Shown here: one piece after another, positions 23,173 through 33,649 of the stretch | Layout of the letters: every line of letters starts with the position of its first letter | Position numbering within the stretch: position 1 is the stretch's first letter | DNA from: Astragalus membranaceus | Taxonomy: Eukaryota; Streptophyta; Magnoliopsida; Fabales; Fabaceae | DNA: 64,000 bases | Assembly (NCBI GenBank): GCA_039519185.1 | Contig: CM076849.1 | Span: 36,265,109 to 36,329,108, forward strand | Direction: 5' to 3' | Notes under the pieces: generated by a model | The model's input: the letters and a program-made list of their open reading frames with translations, nothing else | What the model was told of the DNA's origin: nothing | Databases searched by the model: none | Position numbers and translations under genes: made by a program

Positions 23173-24330
23173 TGTTGAAACGGCGCTGAGGAAGGTGACA
23201 TTGAAGTTAGGGTTCACTTCTTTTCACTCTTTCCTTTTATATATCCTTTTATTTTACTTTTATTTTATTTTTTTTCGAATATTTCAGATTACTAGTCACA
23301 CCATGCGCATTCGTTCATACATCCCCCCAGCTTAGGCCCAGTTTCGCTTGCCTTCAAAAAACAGAAACTGAACCGGACTCTCCTAGGCACACCCCCCATT
23401 TTTAATAAAACACTCCCTTTCTGCAAACTGCACCCCATTTTACTGCTGCATCCTCTCTTTGCGTTTTTTATTATCTTCTTTTACAAAAAAACCTATAAAA
23501 ATAAATAGATGAATATTTCATTTTTCAAAATATAAATAGGGGACTAAGTCGACTGTACAGTCGGGTTAGTCTGCTTTTTAGGTCACTAATGAACCGTTAC
23601 GGATCACGTCCTAAAATCCCTATTTAAAATAAACAATTTCTAAAATTAAAAAATATACAAACACATCTCTTTCATTTCAAAAATCAAACATCTTATTTTC
23701 CAAAATAGGGGATTAAATCGGTTATACGGCCAGATTAGTCATCGTTTTAGGACAAATGAACTGTGGTCCCTCAGAGCTCCGGTGCTCTTTCAGACCCCCA
23801 GTGGTCCTTCAGAGCCCTAGCGCTCCTTCAGACCAACAATGGTCCACCAACACATTTCAAAAGTCCTAGAACCCCTAAATAGAAAAACACCAACCGACAA
23901 ACATTTTCTACCAAGAACTACGTACGATTTGATTCTCTACCAAGAGATACGTAGGACCAGAGGGCGGCCGACCTCTGTCAATTGCACTAATAAAAAACCT
24001 TTTTTATTCTTTTCCTAAATAATCATTTTCTTAAATAAAATATCAATTTTCTTCTTTCTTTTTAATTCACAATAAAAGGGTAAAAATAAACTTTTTCAAA
24101 ATTAATATTCTTTCCTACAACTAATTAGCAGGTAACCTTCCTTAGGAAGGATGTCGTGGGGTGCTAATACCTTCCCCACGCATAACCGACTCCCGAACCC
24201 TAATCTGTTCTCAAGGACCTTTATCCATTCAAAAGGGATTTTCCAATGTTTGCCCTTAAACTAAACTTTGGTGGCGGCTTCATTTTTGAACCTTCGAGGA
24301 ATCCCTCACCCGGATTTTTCGGTCGCTACA

Positions 24331-27068
24331 TGAGCTCTTAGTGAAGTTATAATAGCAAACAATCTCACAAACTTCTAGTTGTGAGTTGACGACAAATACA
24401 TGTGTCTATCTAGTTGATGCATCAATTAAAATAATAAAGTATCTAAATGGTCCACACAGTGGGTGTATTGACCCACAAATATCACCATATGTATTCGTTC
24501 TAAAAAGTTGAGATATTTACTTCCAATTTTTGTGGTGATGGTCTGCTTATAAACTTCCATGGTGTACAAGAGATACATGAAACTCATAAGATTGAAAAAT
24601 CTTTTGGTTCTTCAATTGATGACTACATGAATCAGCAATTGTTTTTTCGCATCATTATAAACACAGGAAGGCCCAACCGATTTGCCAAACAACAAATTTA
24701 TTGTGATTTGTAAACTTGTGGTTTACAACAACATGTGCTTCAATTGCACTAATATAAGTGTAGTATAAACTAGAGGAAAAGCAGACAACACTTCCACTAC
24801 ACTTATTTTATCCAAAACATGTCTCGTTATATAAAGAAGTTCAATATCTCTTTCATTTCTTGTTTGAATATGATATCCATTTCGATGGATATGCTTAAAA
24901 CTTAATAAATTTCTATGAGGCTTAGGGGAATAAAAAGCATTATTAATGTGTAAATTTGTTCCCCTGGATAACAGTATATTAGCTCTTCTGGAGCCTTCAA
25001 TTATCTTTGAAGAGTCAGATATAGTACTAACATCAGATTCTCGTTTGACTAAATAAGAGAAATATTTTGCATCCTTTAAAGTTGCATGGGTAGTTCCGCT
25101 ATCAACTAGACACATATCTCCATTATTGATGCAAGTGTCAATACTCATTCTATCCAAATAAAAAAATAAATCAGAGATAAAGAATAAAGAACAAATAAGT
25201 GAGTAACATCCATATTACTATAATTGAAATCGTCATCTTCATAAGCAAGATATTATCTATATATAAATGATTATTGGTAAAGGTCAACAAAATACTTTGG
25301 TGTACGAGTACAACCTGAATAACCGTTGCCTCCATAGCGATAGCAAATATTTTCATTATTTTTGCTACTCTGCCCACCTTTTCATTCTTTCCAATATTTT
25401 CCACTTCTGGTGAAGAGAAATGTGTTCTTGTAATTTTCACTGTGATTATGATCAAAACTACGACCACAAGTTTACCCATAGTGATCGTGTGTTGCTACAT
25501 TCACTTCTGGGAATGAAACAGTACTAGTGGGACGAGTCTAATGACTTTTCATTAAAAATTCATTATTTTGTTATCTAGTGCTGTCACATTCACTCCTGGG
25601 AATGCAGTAGTACTTGTGGGATAAGTCTCATGATATTCCAATGACTTTTAGTGGAAGGCGCAACATCATAGTGAAGTAATAATATTCTGGCATAGTGTAC
25701 TAGAGAATGTATTATAAGGCTCATGTTGTGTTTTCCCATGAATTTGTAAGATAATAGATTATAGTAATGATCAAACAATAGTTTTGTGTAAAATTAAGCA
25801 AGTTAGATAAAGTACAAAATAGTGAAGAAAAATTAATCAAAGGTGGACGTAGACTTTACATTGGATTAAAAGAAAAATGAAGCATAGGGCCATATGATAG
25901 AAGTTTTACTAGTGATCTATTCAACTTCAAGAGAAAAATTACTATTTGTTTATCACTTGATTCTATTATTTAATTATCTAATATATTATGAAATAAATAA
26001 ACTTGGAATATCAATCAGCTATGCAATATCGACAAGCATTTGCAAGCAACGAATCTCATAAGCCATAAACTAATCCAGACTAGGCCAAGATGTTGTTAAA
26101 CCAAAGGGCAAAGTGAAATTCAGCCATATAATAATAATGACATGATTCGGTGCTCAGTTCACATCCAAAATGGAAAAAAGAATTGTTGAGACCACTCAGC
26201 TCTCTTAAGAAAAAAATGACGATGGTGTTGATGTTGGTCTGGCTACCTATTCCACACAATAATAATCATAATACTATATTGAATAATTCAGTACATGGAT
26301 GGAATTAATGTCAAGAAGCAAAACAAGAAAAAGCAGAACAAGCATAAACATTATCTTGCCAACAGTTTTTGGAAAATAAAAAATCTAGCCAAACCTGGAG
26401 ATTTATCAACTCATATCTGTAATGATTGAGAAAATCATTAGTGATGATAATACCCTTGCAACAGAAGAGGGTTAAACCTCCATTGTTGCAATTCATCATT
26501 TCTGTTATGCACTTTATTTACAGTCATAACAATATCACACATAAAGTTCTTAGCAATTTCTTTTACATTCTTTTTCTAGTATTGTTACTAAATTCTGGAG
26601 GATATATATAAAAAACATAAAGTTTTAAGTTGTAAAGTTGCTTGAGGATAGAGGGATTTTCTTTCCAAATCTCTCTTCTAGAAAATAAAGAAATATAGTT
26701 GATAGGCTCGGCAATTTTCCCCAAAAATAAAATCCCTACAAGCAAAACTACAAATTCAATTTTATCAAGACCTAGTAAATTTCTAACAAAAAAAATACAT
26801 ATATATACACTTATTGTTATGCATCACACTTGTACAGATAGTTACTATAATAACAAAATTCAAAAGGCGAAAAGAAATTGTCTTTACTCAATAAAAAAAT
26901 TTCATGTAACATGTATATAAAATTGTTAAAAAAAATAACTTATAAGAAAGAACATATATATTAACATGAGTTAGATTAACATAAATATAGTAGAAGAAAA
27001 AGCATTCTCGCAAAATAGTCTTCAAGCAGATTAAACCATTATTTCGGTAGAGTATCGTGCTGATAACG
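24331..27068 (-). pseudogene. Copia element 2: gag, protease and integrase start, decayed
   Basis: The minus-strand frame at 25157-24723 has the protease motif CLVDSGTTHATLKDAKYF, then INNAFYSPKPHRNLLSFKHI, the protease and pre-integrase region of copia. Near 25348-25307 another frame reads CYRYGGNGYSGCTR, a gag zinc knuckle with a Cys and the His changed to Tyr. Upstream gag (to about 26000) and the leader are degenerate. The right end (about 27045-27068) holds the primer-site region TTATCAGCACGA next to the LTR. Confidence 0.7.
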
Positions 27069-27302
27069 TATTATGAAATAAGAGGTAAAAGCAATGAAAA
27101 GATGAAGAATATGAACAAGAGAAAATATGGAAGATGAGAGCATTTTTCTTATTCTCTTCAAGTGTCTCTACACATATGAGCGAGATAGCCTTTTTTATAG
27201 GGTGAGAAAGGGCAAGTGAAAGGTCAAACTTAAAGTGCCACTAACAACCCATTACAAATGGAGTAAAGGAGAAGTGGAAGTGGACATCCATTATTCATAA
27301 CA
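27069..27302 (-). repeat. 5' LTR of copia element 2
   Basis: 234 bp. Its outer end lies 514 bp upstream of the MATE start codon. Confidence 0.9.
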
Positions 27303-27307
27303 AAGAT

Positions 27308-27816
27308 TGCTTTGATGGAATTCCTAATTTTATTAAGGAGGTTCTATTTTTTGGAATAGATTGAGTCTCCCCTATTTTTGTTTTCTTTTTAATAAAATGA
27401 GAGGGAATACTCTTTTTTTATTAATGATTTCTCTTTAAAAAGGTTTACATCAAAAGGTTTAATGATACCATAATCTTTTATTTGCCTTAAGAAAATATAA
27501 TTAATATAAACCATCTAGAGTATTAATTAATAACTTTCTCCTAAAAAATTAAAAGTGCGTATTTGTGAAAGCTTTTAATTAAATGATAAAAAGACAGTAA
27601 ATTCATTAGAAAAGGGATTATTCTTTTTTGGTTAGATTACAAAAGGTATTAAAATTTTAAACAAATATCAATAGAAGACAACTCAGAAGCAGACAATACC
27701 AATTCCGTTTAAAAGCCTCCTTCTACCACCAATGATGACCTCTCAGTCATTCCATCTTCTTTCATTGTTTCCTCCTCTTTTGGTTTTTTTTAAACCAAAG
27801 AAACACAATCCATACC
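27308..27816 (+). promoter_or_regulatory. Upstream region of the MATE gene
   Basis: 509 bp of AT-rich sequence between the copia TSD and the ATG. Possible TATA-like sequences lie near 27490-27512, and a CT-rich stretch at 27718-27792 could be 5' UTR. No promoter element can be assigned firmly. The native promoter has at most this much unique sequence before the transposon. Confidence 0.4.
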
Positions 27817-30800
27817 ATGCCAAGCAAAGAAACTTCACCATTAGGTGAAGCAAGGATTCCATTGTTGGAAACTCACTCTTCAATATATGAAAAAGAACAT
27901 GAACAAGTAGAAGAACAAGAAGAAGAAGAAGATCTTGGACGAAGGGTTTGGGTTGAATCGAAGAAACTATGGCACATAGTAGGCCCAGCAATTTTCAGCC
28001 GTATTGCTTCTTATTCTATGTTAGTCATCACTCAAGCTTTCGCCGGCCACCTCGGTGACCTCGAACTCGCAGCTATCTCCATCGCCAATAATGTTGTCGT
28101 TGGCTTCGACTTTGGTCTTTTGGTATAGTTTATTTTCGTCTATCAATTTAGTTCCAAAACAACTAAATTAATGATCAAAAAATAAACTTTACGAACTACT
28201 GTTTAACAGGTTTTCATAGTTCGGGAATAAATCAATAAATAAGTATAAATTTTACTTATAACTTTAATTTTCATTATCGTGTTAATTAAGCGTGTTTTTT
28301 TTATTATTATTATTTTCAGTTGGGTATGGCGAGTGCGTTGGAAACGCTATGTGGGCAAGCATTTGGGGCAAAGAAATACTACATGTTAGGAATATACATG
28401 CAACGTTCATGGATAGTATTATTCATATGTTGTATATTTCTGTTACCAATTTACCTATTTGCAACGCCAGTGTTAAAATTATTGGGACAACCAAATGATT
28501 TATCTGAGTTAGCAGGTGAAGTGTCAATGTGGATGATACCATTACACTTTGCATTTGCATTTCAATTTCCTCTCAATAGATTTTTACAGTGTCAGTTGAA
28601 AACTGCAGCAATTGCTTGGGTTAGTCTTGTGGCATTAATTGTGCACATATTTGTTAGTTGGTTGTTTGTTCTTAAATTTCAATGTGGTGTTATTGGTATT
28701 GCTGCTACTTTGAATTTCTCCTGGTGGGCTCTTACTTTGGGACTTTTTGGTTATACTGTTTGGGGTGGTTGTCCTCTCACTTGGCCTGGTTTTTCTATGG
28801 AAGCTTTCTCTGGTCTTTGGGAATTTGTTAAACTCTCTGCTGCTTCTGGAGTCATGCTCTGGTATTTACTCTCTTTCTTCCTTTTTAATTTCAATAATTA
28901 ATAATCTAATTAAAAATAATATTTTTTTGTTACAGTGTTATTGATACGTAGGATCGACCTTTTTTAGTGTTTTTCTATTTTTATTTTATTTATTTTTTTT
29001 ACTTTTGTGTTTACAGCTTGGAGAATTGGTATTATAGAATTCTTATATTGATGACTGGGAATCTTCCAAATGCAGAGATTGCCGTAGATGCTTTGTCAAT
29101 TTGGTAATTTTAATTAACTTTATTTATTTAATTTATTGATGATTATTTCTTTTGTGCTGATCAATGCTGTATTTTATTTATTTTGGCAGTATGACAATAA
29201 ATGGTTTAGAAATGATGATTCCTCTGGCATTCTTTGCGGGAACAGGGTAATATATTTTTTCAATTTTTATTTTAATTAGCTGGCTAATATTATTAATTAA
29301 TTTTGTAGTTTTTACTTTGTTTTAATTTTTCTTACTAGTTGTTGGGTCAAAAATGGAGGCCATACTAGTGAGGTCAGATTTGCAAGGCAATTGGGTGCCA
29401 ATGCAAATCAATCTATTGTGTTTGGGTGAATGATTAACATAACATACCAATAATTAACAAACAAAAAAATATTCTATAGGCCAAAAGAATTAGACACTTG
29501 GACATTGTGGAAAAATACAAAAACATCACGGAAATGGTGTCAATATAATGTATCAGTATGAATATAAATTAATTAATAATTAAGAAAAAACATATAACCA
29601 TAGAAAACAATTGTAGTACCTAGTCAAAAAACAAACACGACAAAGATTACTTACGTGTTTGTATTCGCTAACTCCTCATTCATTTTTTAAGAATTCTTAA
29701 AAACAAACACGACAAAGATTACTTACGTGTTTGTATTCGCTATATTTTATTCTCTTTTGATGGCTTCTTAATTCTTATGGAGGCTGTGACAATCCAGTTG
29801 CTGAAATTTTCATATCTTCAGTGAATCATATGGGAGGAAAAAACAACAAATGTTTGGTCATCAATATATAATAATTTATTATTACTACTTATTTTTTATT
29901 AAATAATTGATTCGTTTCTCAAAAGAAACACGAAACTAAATAATTTAGAGCCACAACTTTAGAAGAAGAGAAAGGGCCACCCAATTACCATCATTGACTG
30001 TGTTACTCTGTTCTCTCCCTTTCAGAAAACCATGTCATACATTCGGTAATTAATTATTTATAAAAATATCTCAATGTCTTAAGTACTAAATAGAAAATTT
30101 AGTCCGGTGTGTATGGTTGGGAGATGTCCACTCTTTAAATGGATCTCTGATACCTCAAATGATTAGTCTCCACAGTCGTTGTGGAGAATAAATTGATAAA
30201 CAAAAACTGGAATTAAATGTTTTAGTAATTAAAATTTAAATTACACTTTACACTAAATATATTTTTAAATGTTCTATCAACAAACACTTTTAAGACATTA
30301 ATATTTGTGTGAATTACCTATAATATATAAAAAATGTTTTAAATGTTTTGAGCTCAATATGAGGTGCGAGTGATTAACGCATTCCAATCGGCTACATAAA
30401 TAAACCCAAACTAGTACTTGAGTTTGATCTCTATTGATTAAACAACCTAGGAGTTGGTGGAATACCTTTAAATGAAAAAAAAAATCCTCCTACTTGTTTT
30501 CAAGATCACACAACAATGATTTTGTTAGGGAGTTAAAATAGAATTTTTTTAGGTGTTAAATATTAGTTAATTGGGCTTTTATTTTAATGTTCTTTTATTT
30601 GGGCTTTTAGCTATTAAGTCTTTTATCCCACCTGCCACTATATATAGTACTTTTGGGACACTTGTCAAATCAACCAATGAATGAAAGGAATTTTATTTTA
30701 GTAGCTTAATTTAGTGTATTTTCTCTAGTTTATTGTAAACCCTAATTCCCTTATTTTAGGAAAAGCTTCCTAACAGATTTGGTGCCCTTTTTACTAACAA

Positions 30801-31598
30801 TCTAAGTTAGAATGCAAAATGCAGAGTGAGAGTTGCAAATGAACTTGGTGCTGGAAATGGAAAAGGAGCCAAATTTGCTACTATAGTATCTGTATTGACA
30901 TCATTACTAATAGGACTCTTCTTCTGGATGTTGATTATGATATTCCATGATAAATTCGGCTTCATATTCTCTACTAGTAAACCTGTTCTTGATGAAGTAA
31001 ACAAACTTTCTCTTCTTTTAGCCTTCACAATTCTCCTCAATAGTATTCAACCAGTTCTCTCAGGTAATATCACCTTACTCTTTAATTAATCTTTCAATTT
31101 CAAATATTTTATTATATTTATATGATATAATACACATATTTACCCTGCTTCATAATTTGAATAGGAGTGGCTGTGGGATCAGGGTGGCAATCATATGTTG
31201 CATACATAAATTTGGGTTGCTATTATATTATTGGTGTCCCTCTTGGATTTTTAATGGGTTGGTTCTTCAATCAAGGAGTTATGGTATGTTTTTGTTTCTT
31301 AAAATTTTGGAGTAGTATTTAACTAGAATTTTGCTTGCATTAGCATATACTAGTTTTCACCCTAACTGTAATGAAAATAATTGAACAATCAGGGAATCTG
31401 GGCTGGGATGATTTTTGGAGGGACAGCTACTCAGACATTAATATTGTGTTTGATTACTTATCGGTGCGACTGGGAAAAAGAGGTAACTAGCTAGCTATTT
31501 TCTTTTTTCCAAAAGAAAGGGATACAGAGTCTCGTTAAAAGCGTCTGATGTAAAACCCTCCATAAGAAAAAACACCAAGAATGAATCATTTGTTTTAA

Positions 31599-31669
<71 letters not shown>

Positions 31670-31779
31670 TACTTTGTGTAATTTAATCTTATTTCATCAT
31701 TGTGTTGGTTAAATTGCAGGCTCAGAAAGCAAAATTACATATGACAAAGTGGGCTGATCCAAAACGAGACCTAAGCTAG
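27817..31779 (+). CDS. MATE efflux transporter (DETOXIFICATION-like), eight exons
   Basis: Exons: 27817-28122, 28320-28861, 29017-29103, 29190-29246, 30825-31063, 31165-31283, 31393-31482 and 31720-31779. All introns are GT-AG. The joined frame is 1500 bp, 499 residues, the usual plant MATE length, with no internal stop. An acidic N-terminus (about 28-40) precedes IVGPAIFSRIASYSMLVITQ, AFAGHLGDLELAAISIANN and LGMASALETLCGQAFGAKKY, all signature blocks of the family. Later come CLENWYYRILILMTGNL, RVANELGAGNGKGAKFATI and AVGSGWQSYVAYINLGCYY. About twelve membrane helices are expected. MATE proteins exchange organic solutes for H+ or Na+ at the plasma membrane or tonoplast; the substrate cannot be read here. 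It most resembles the Arabidopsis DTX24-28 group (from memory). Intron 4 (1578 bp) carries a solo LTR and a SINE piece. Confidence 0.93.
29626..29742. repeat. Direct repeat of about 44 bp in MATE intron 4
   Basis: Two nearly identical copies of AAACAAACACGACAAAGATT followed by ACTTACGTGTTTGTATTCGC, about 28 bp apart. Origin unknown. Confidence 0.85.
30112..30200 (+). mobile_element. 3' fragment of the SINE-like family in MATE intron 4
   Basis: It shares GGGAGATGTCCACTCTTTAA-type sequence, ATGGATCTCTGATACCTC and TTAGTCTCCACA with the copy at 2738-2935. The 5' tRNA-like head is missing. Confidence 0.5.
30523..30775 (+). mobile_element. Solo LTR in MATE intron 4
   Basis: 253 bp, starting TGTTAGGGA and ending TTCCTAACA, flanked by a perfect 5-bp TSD GATTT (30518-30522 and 30776-30780). 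A TATA box (TATATATA, about 30639-30646) sits mid-element and sets the likely plus orientation. No internal region remains. It ends 49 bp before exon 5, close to the branch-point zone. The family is not identified. Confidence 0.88.
31600..31668. repeat. (ATT)n microsatellite in MATE intron 7
   Basis: About 23 ATT units between exons 7 and 8. Confidence 0.95.
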
Positions 31780-32127
31780 TTTTTCTTTAAGATATAGAAG
31801 GGCCATACAAGTTGAAAAATGAATTTAAATTCCTTGATGGGCTTCCCTTTTTGTAACCAAAATGGCAAAGGAATTGGCATATTTATACATGGTTTTATTG
31901 ACCTAAACTTTACAATTAGATATAATTGATCATTCTTAATTTACTTGTCCCATATTGTCCTTCGCCAAGCCTCAATTTATACTTCTAATCCATTATAAGT
32001 TTTTTTTGGTCAACAATTGCTTGATTACATTAACTGGGCAAAGGCCCAACCAAACAATTACAATTGGCCTTAGGCCCACAGAGATAGCGCCATACAAAGT
32101 CATGGGCTTAATGAAAGAAAGCAGTAA

Positions 32128-33359
32128 GGGTTTTTTTTTTGTACCCCCATCACCTCCCTATCTAGCCCCATCGACCCTGCGAAAAGACGCAATTGCCCTT
32201 CACAAAAATTAAAAATCCCAAACGTATCCTGATTTCAATTTTTTTTGGAAATCGGATTTAGGTAAATCCGATTTCCACTAAAAGTTTTAAAAAATTTAAA
32301 TCGGATTTAAGTAAATCCGATTTCCACTAAAAATTTTAAAAAATTAAAATCGTATTTATTTAAGATGGGGTAGATCCGCTTTGAAAAATAACAAATCGGA
32401 TTTACCTTAAGTGGGGGTAAATCCGATTTGTTATTTTTAAAAGGGGATCTACCCCCATATAAGGTAAATCCGCTTTTAAAAATAACCAAAGCGGATTTAC
32501 CTTATGTGGGGGTAAATCCGCTTTGTTAACATAATTAATAAATAAATAAATCAGTTAAAATTTTAGATACAAATTTCGACCGTCTTTTAGTTCTGTTTAG
32601 TGTGTAGTTCGTTAACACGTGAAGATATTGTACGTCGGGAGAATAATTTAGGCTAAAATATCAGTTTTCGGGCAACCTACTCAAATTGTAATGAAACCAC
32701 ATTCTTTAAATCCGAAAAATATCAAGGATCAATACTCCTGAAGAAGGGACTTCTTTCAGGATTGGGGACCTCAAAATCCCAAATTCCATCGTTTACTATT
32801 TTTTATTAATTTTTCAAATTTTTCATAATCTCCAAAAAATCTGAAAAAATTTACATAACCTTATTTTGTTTTTATTAGATTTTTAGTGGTGTTTTTATAA
32901 TTTTTGGATTAGTTTTGGCTGTTTAACGGATTTTTAGTAGCATTTTATAACCTTTTTTAAAAAATTAAATAAAAAACAATTTTTTTAATAACAAAATCGG
33001 ATTTACCTTAGGTGGGATAAATCCGATTTTCTTTTTTTAGGGAAATCGGATTTACCTTAGGTGGGATAAATCCGATTTTCTCTTTTTTTTAGGGAAATCG
33101 GATTTATGTGCCCCCCAGGTAAATCTGATTTCCAAAATAACAAAGCGGATTTACCTTAGATGAAGGTAAATCCGCTTTGTTATTTTTGAAATCGGATTTA
33201 CCCCCATCTGAGGTAAATCCGACTTTAAAAATAACAAAACGGATTTACCTTAGATGAAGGTAAATCCGAGCGAATTGCAAGTTAGGCAGGGGTATTTTCG
33301 GATTTTAGCAATTTGATGGGGGTAGATGAGAGTTGATGGGGGTACAAAAAAAAAAGCCC
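32128..33359. mobile_element. Non-autonomous Mutator-like element with CGGATTTACC arrays
   Basis: A perfect 9-bp TSD AAGCAGTAA (32119-32127 and 33360-33368) flanks 1232 bp. The ends are inverted: GGGTTTTTTTTTTGTACCCC at the left and, as reverse complement, GGGCTTTTTTTTTTGTACCC at the right. The 9-bp duplication is the mark of Mutator superfamily transposition. The interior has many direct and inverted copies of AAATCGGATTTACC / GGTAAATCCGATTT (about 32240-32525 and 32995-33270). It has no ORF. Confidence 0.85.
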
Positions 33360-33649
33360 AAGCAGTAAACAGAAAGTGAACACGGGTTCTAAACAGGGAG
33401 ACTTAGTCCAAGATCCAAAAACTAAAGAGACTGACATAGCACATTACTTAACAGCTGGAAGTAATTAATTGTAAAAGTTATTGCCCCACCCATAAACGGG
33501 TAGAGAGAGAGATTCGATGTAAATGAGCTTCCTCCCTAAAACGGTAAAAACGCTAGCCTTTCATCTTCTATCTTCACACGAAACCCCACAAACCAGATCA
33601 TTACTAGCTTCGATGGATCCAAAGGACGCAGCCAAGTAGCGATCAACAC

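Larger units (their letters stand above)
15304..24330 (+). mobile_element. Ogre/Tat-like gypsy solo LTR, split by a SIRE element
   Basis: One LTR starts TGTCATACCC and ends TTTTTCGGTCGCTACA. Near the end is GGGGTGCTAATACCTTCCCC followed by ACGCATAACCGACTCCCGAA, which I recognise from Ogre/Tat LTRs of legumes. The flanks are TGAGT (15299-15303) and TGAGC (24331-24335), a 5-bp TSD with one mismatch. Without the SIRE insertion (15826-22066 plus a 5-bp TSD) it is about 2.8 kb (15304-15825 and 22072-24330). There is no second LTR and no internal region, so it is a solo LTR left by LTR-LTR recombination. A TATA box CTATAAATA is at 22095-22103. Reading frames in the CCACCATCACC-rich part (22240-23030) are not convincing genes. 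Confidence 0.75.
9929..27302 (-). mobile_element. Ty1/copia retrotransposon 2 with nested insertions
   Basis: The outer LTRs (9929-10158 and 27069-27302) start TATTATGA and end TCATAACA. A 5-bp TSD AAGAT flanks the whole (9924-9928 and 27303-27307). The CTCCCCC tract after the left LTR is the minus-strand polypurine tract. The 17.4-kb span is inflated by two nested insertions, 10483-15231 and 15304-24330. The LTRs differ by two substitutions and one 4-bp indel. Most of the reverse transcriptase and RNase H region is missing next to the left LTR: sequence passes from the near-PPT region straight into integrase at about 10229. The element is a deleted copy. Confidence 0.9.

Noticed and set aside
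22266..23335. Frames of 70-137 residues in the Ogre-like LTR
   Set aside because: They are biased by CCACCATCACC and (CT)n composition, overlap on both strands, and show no conserved domain.
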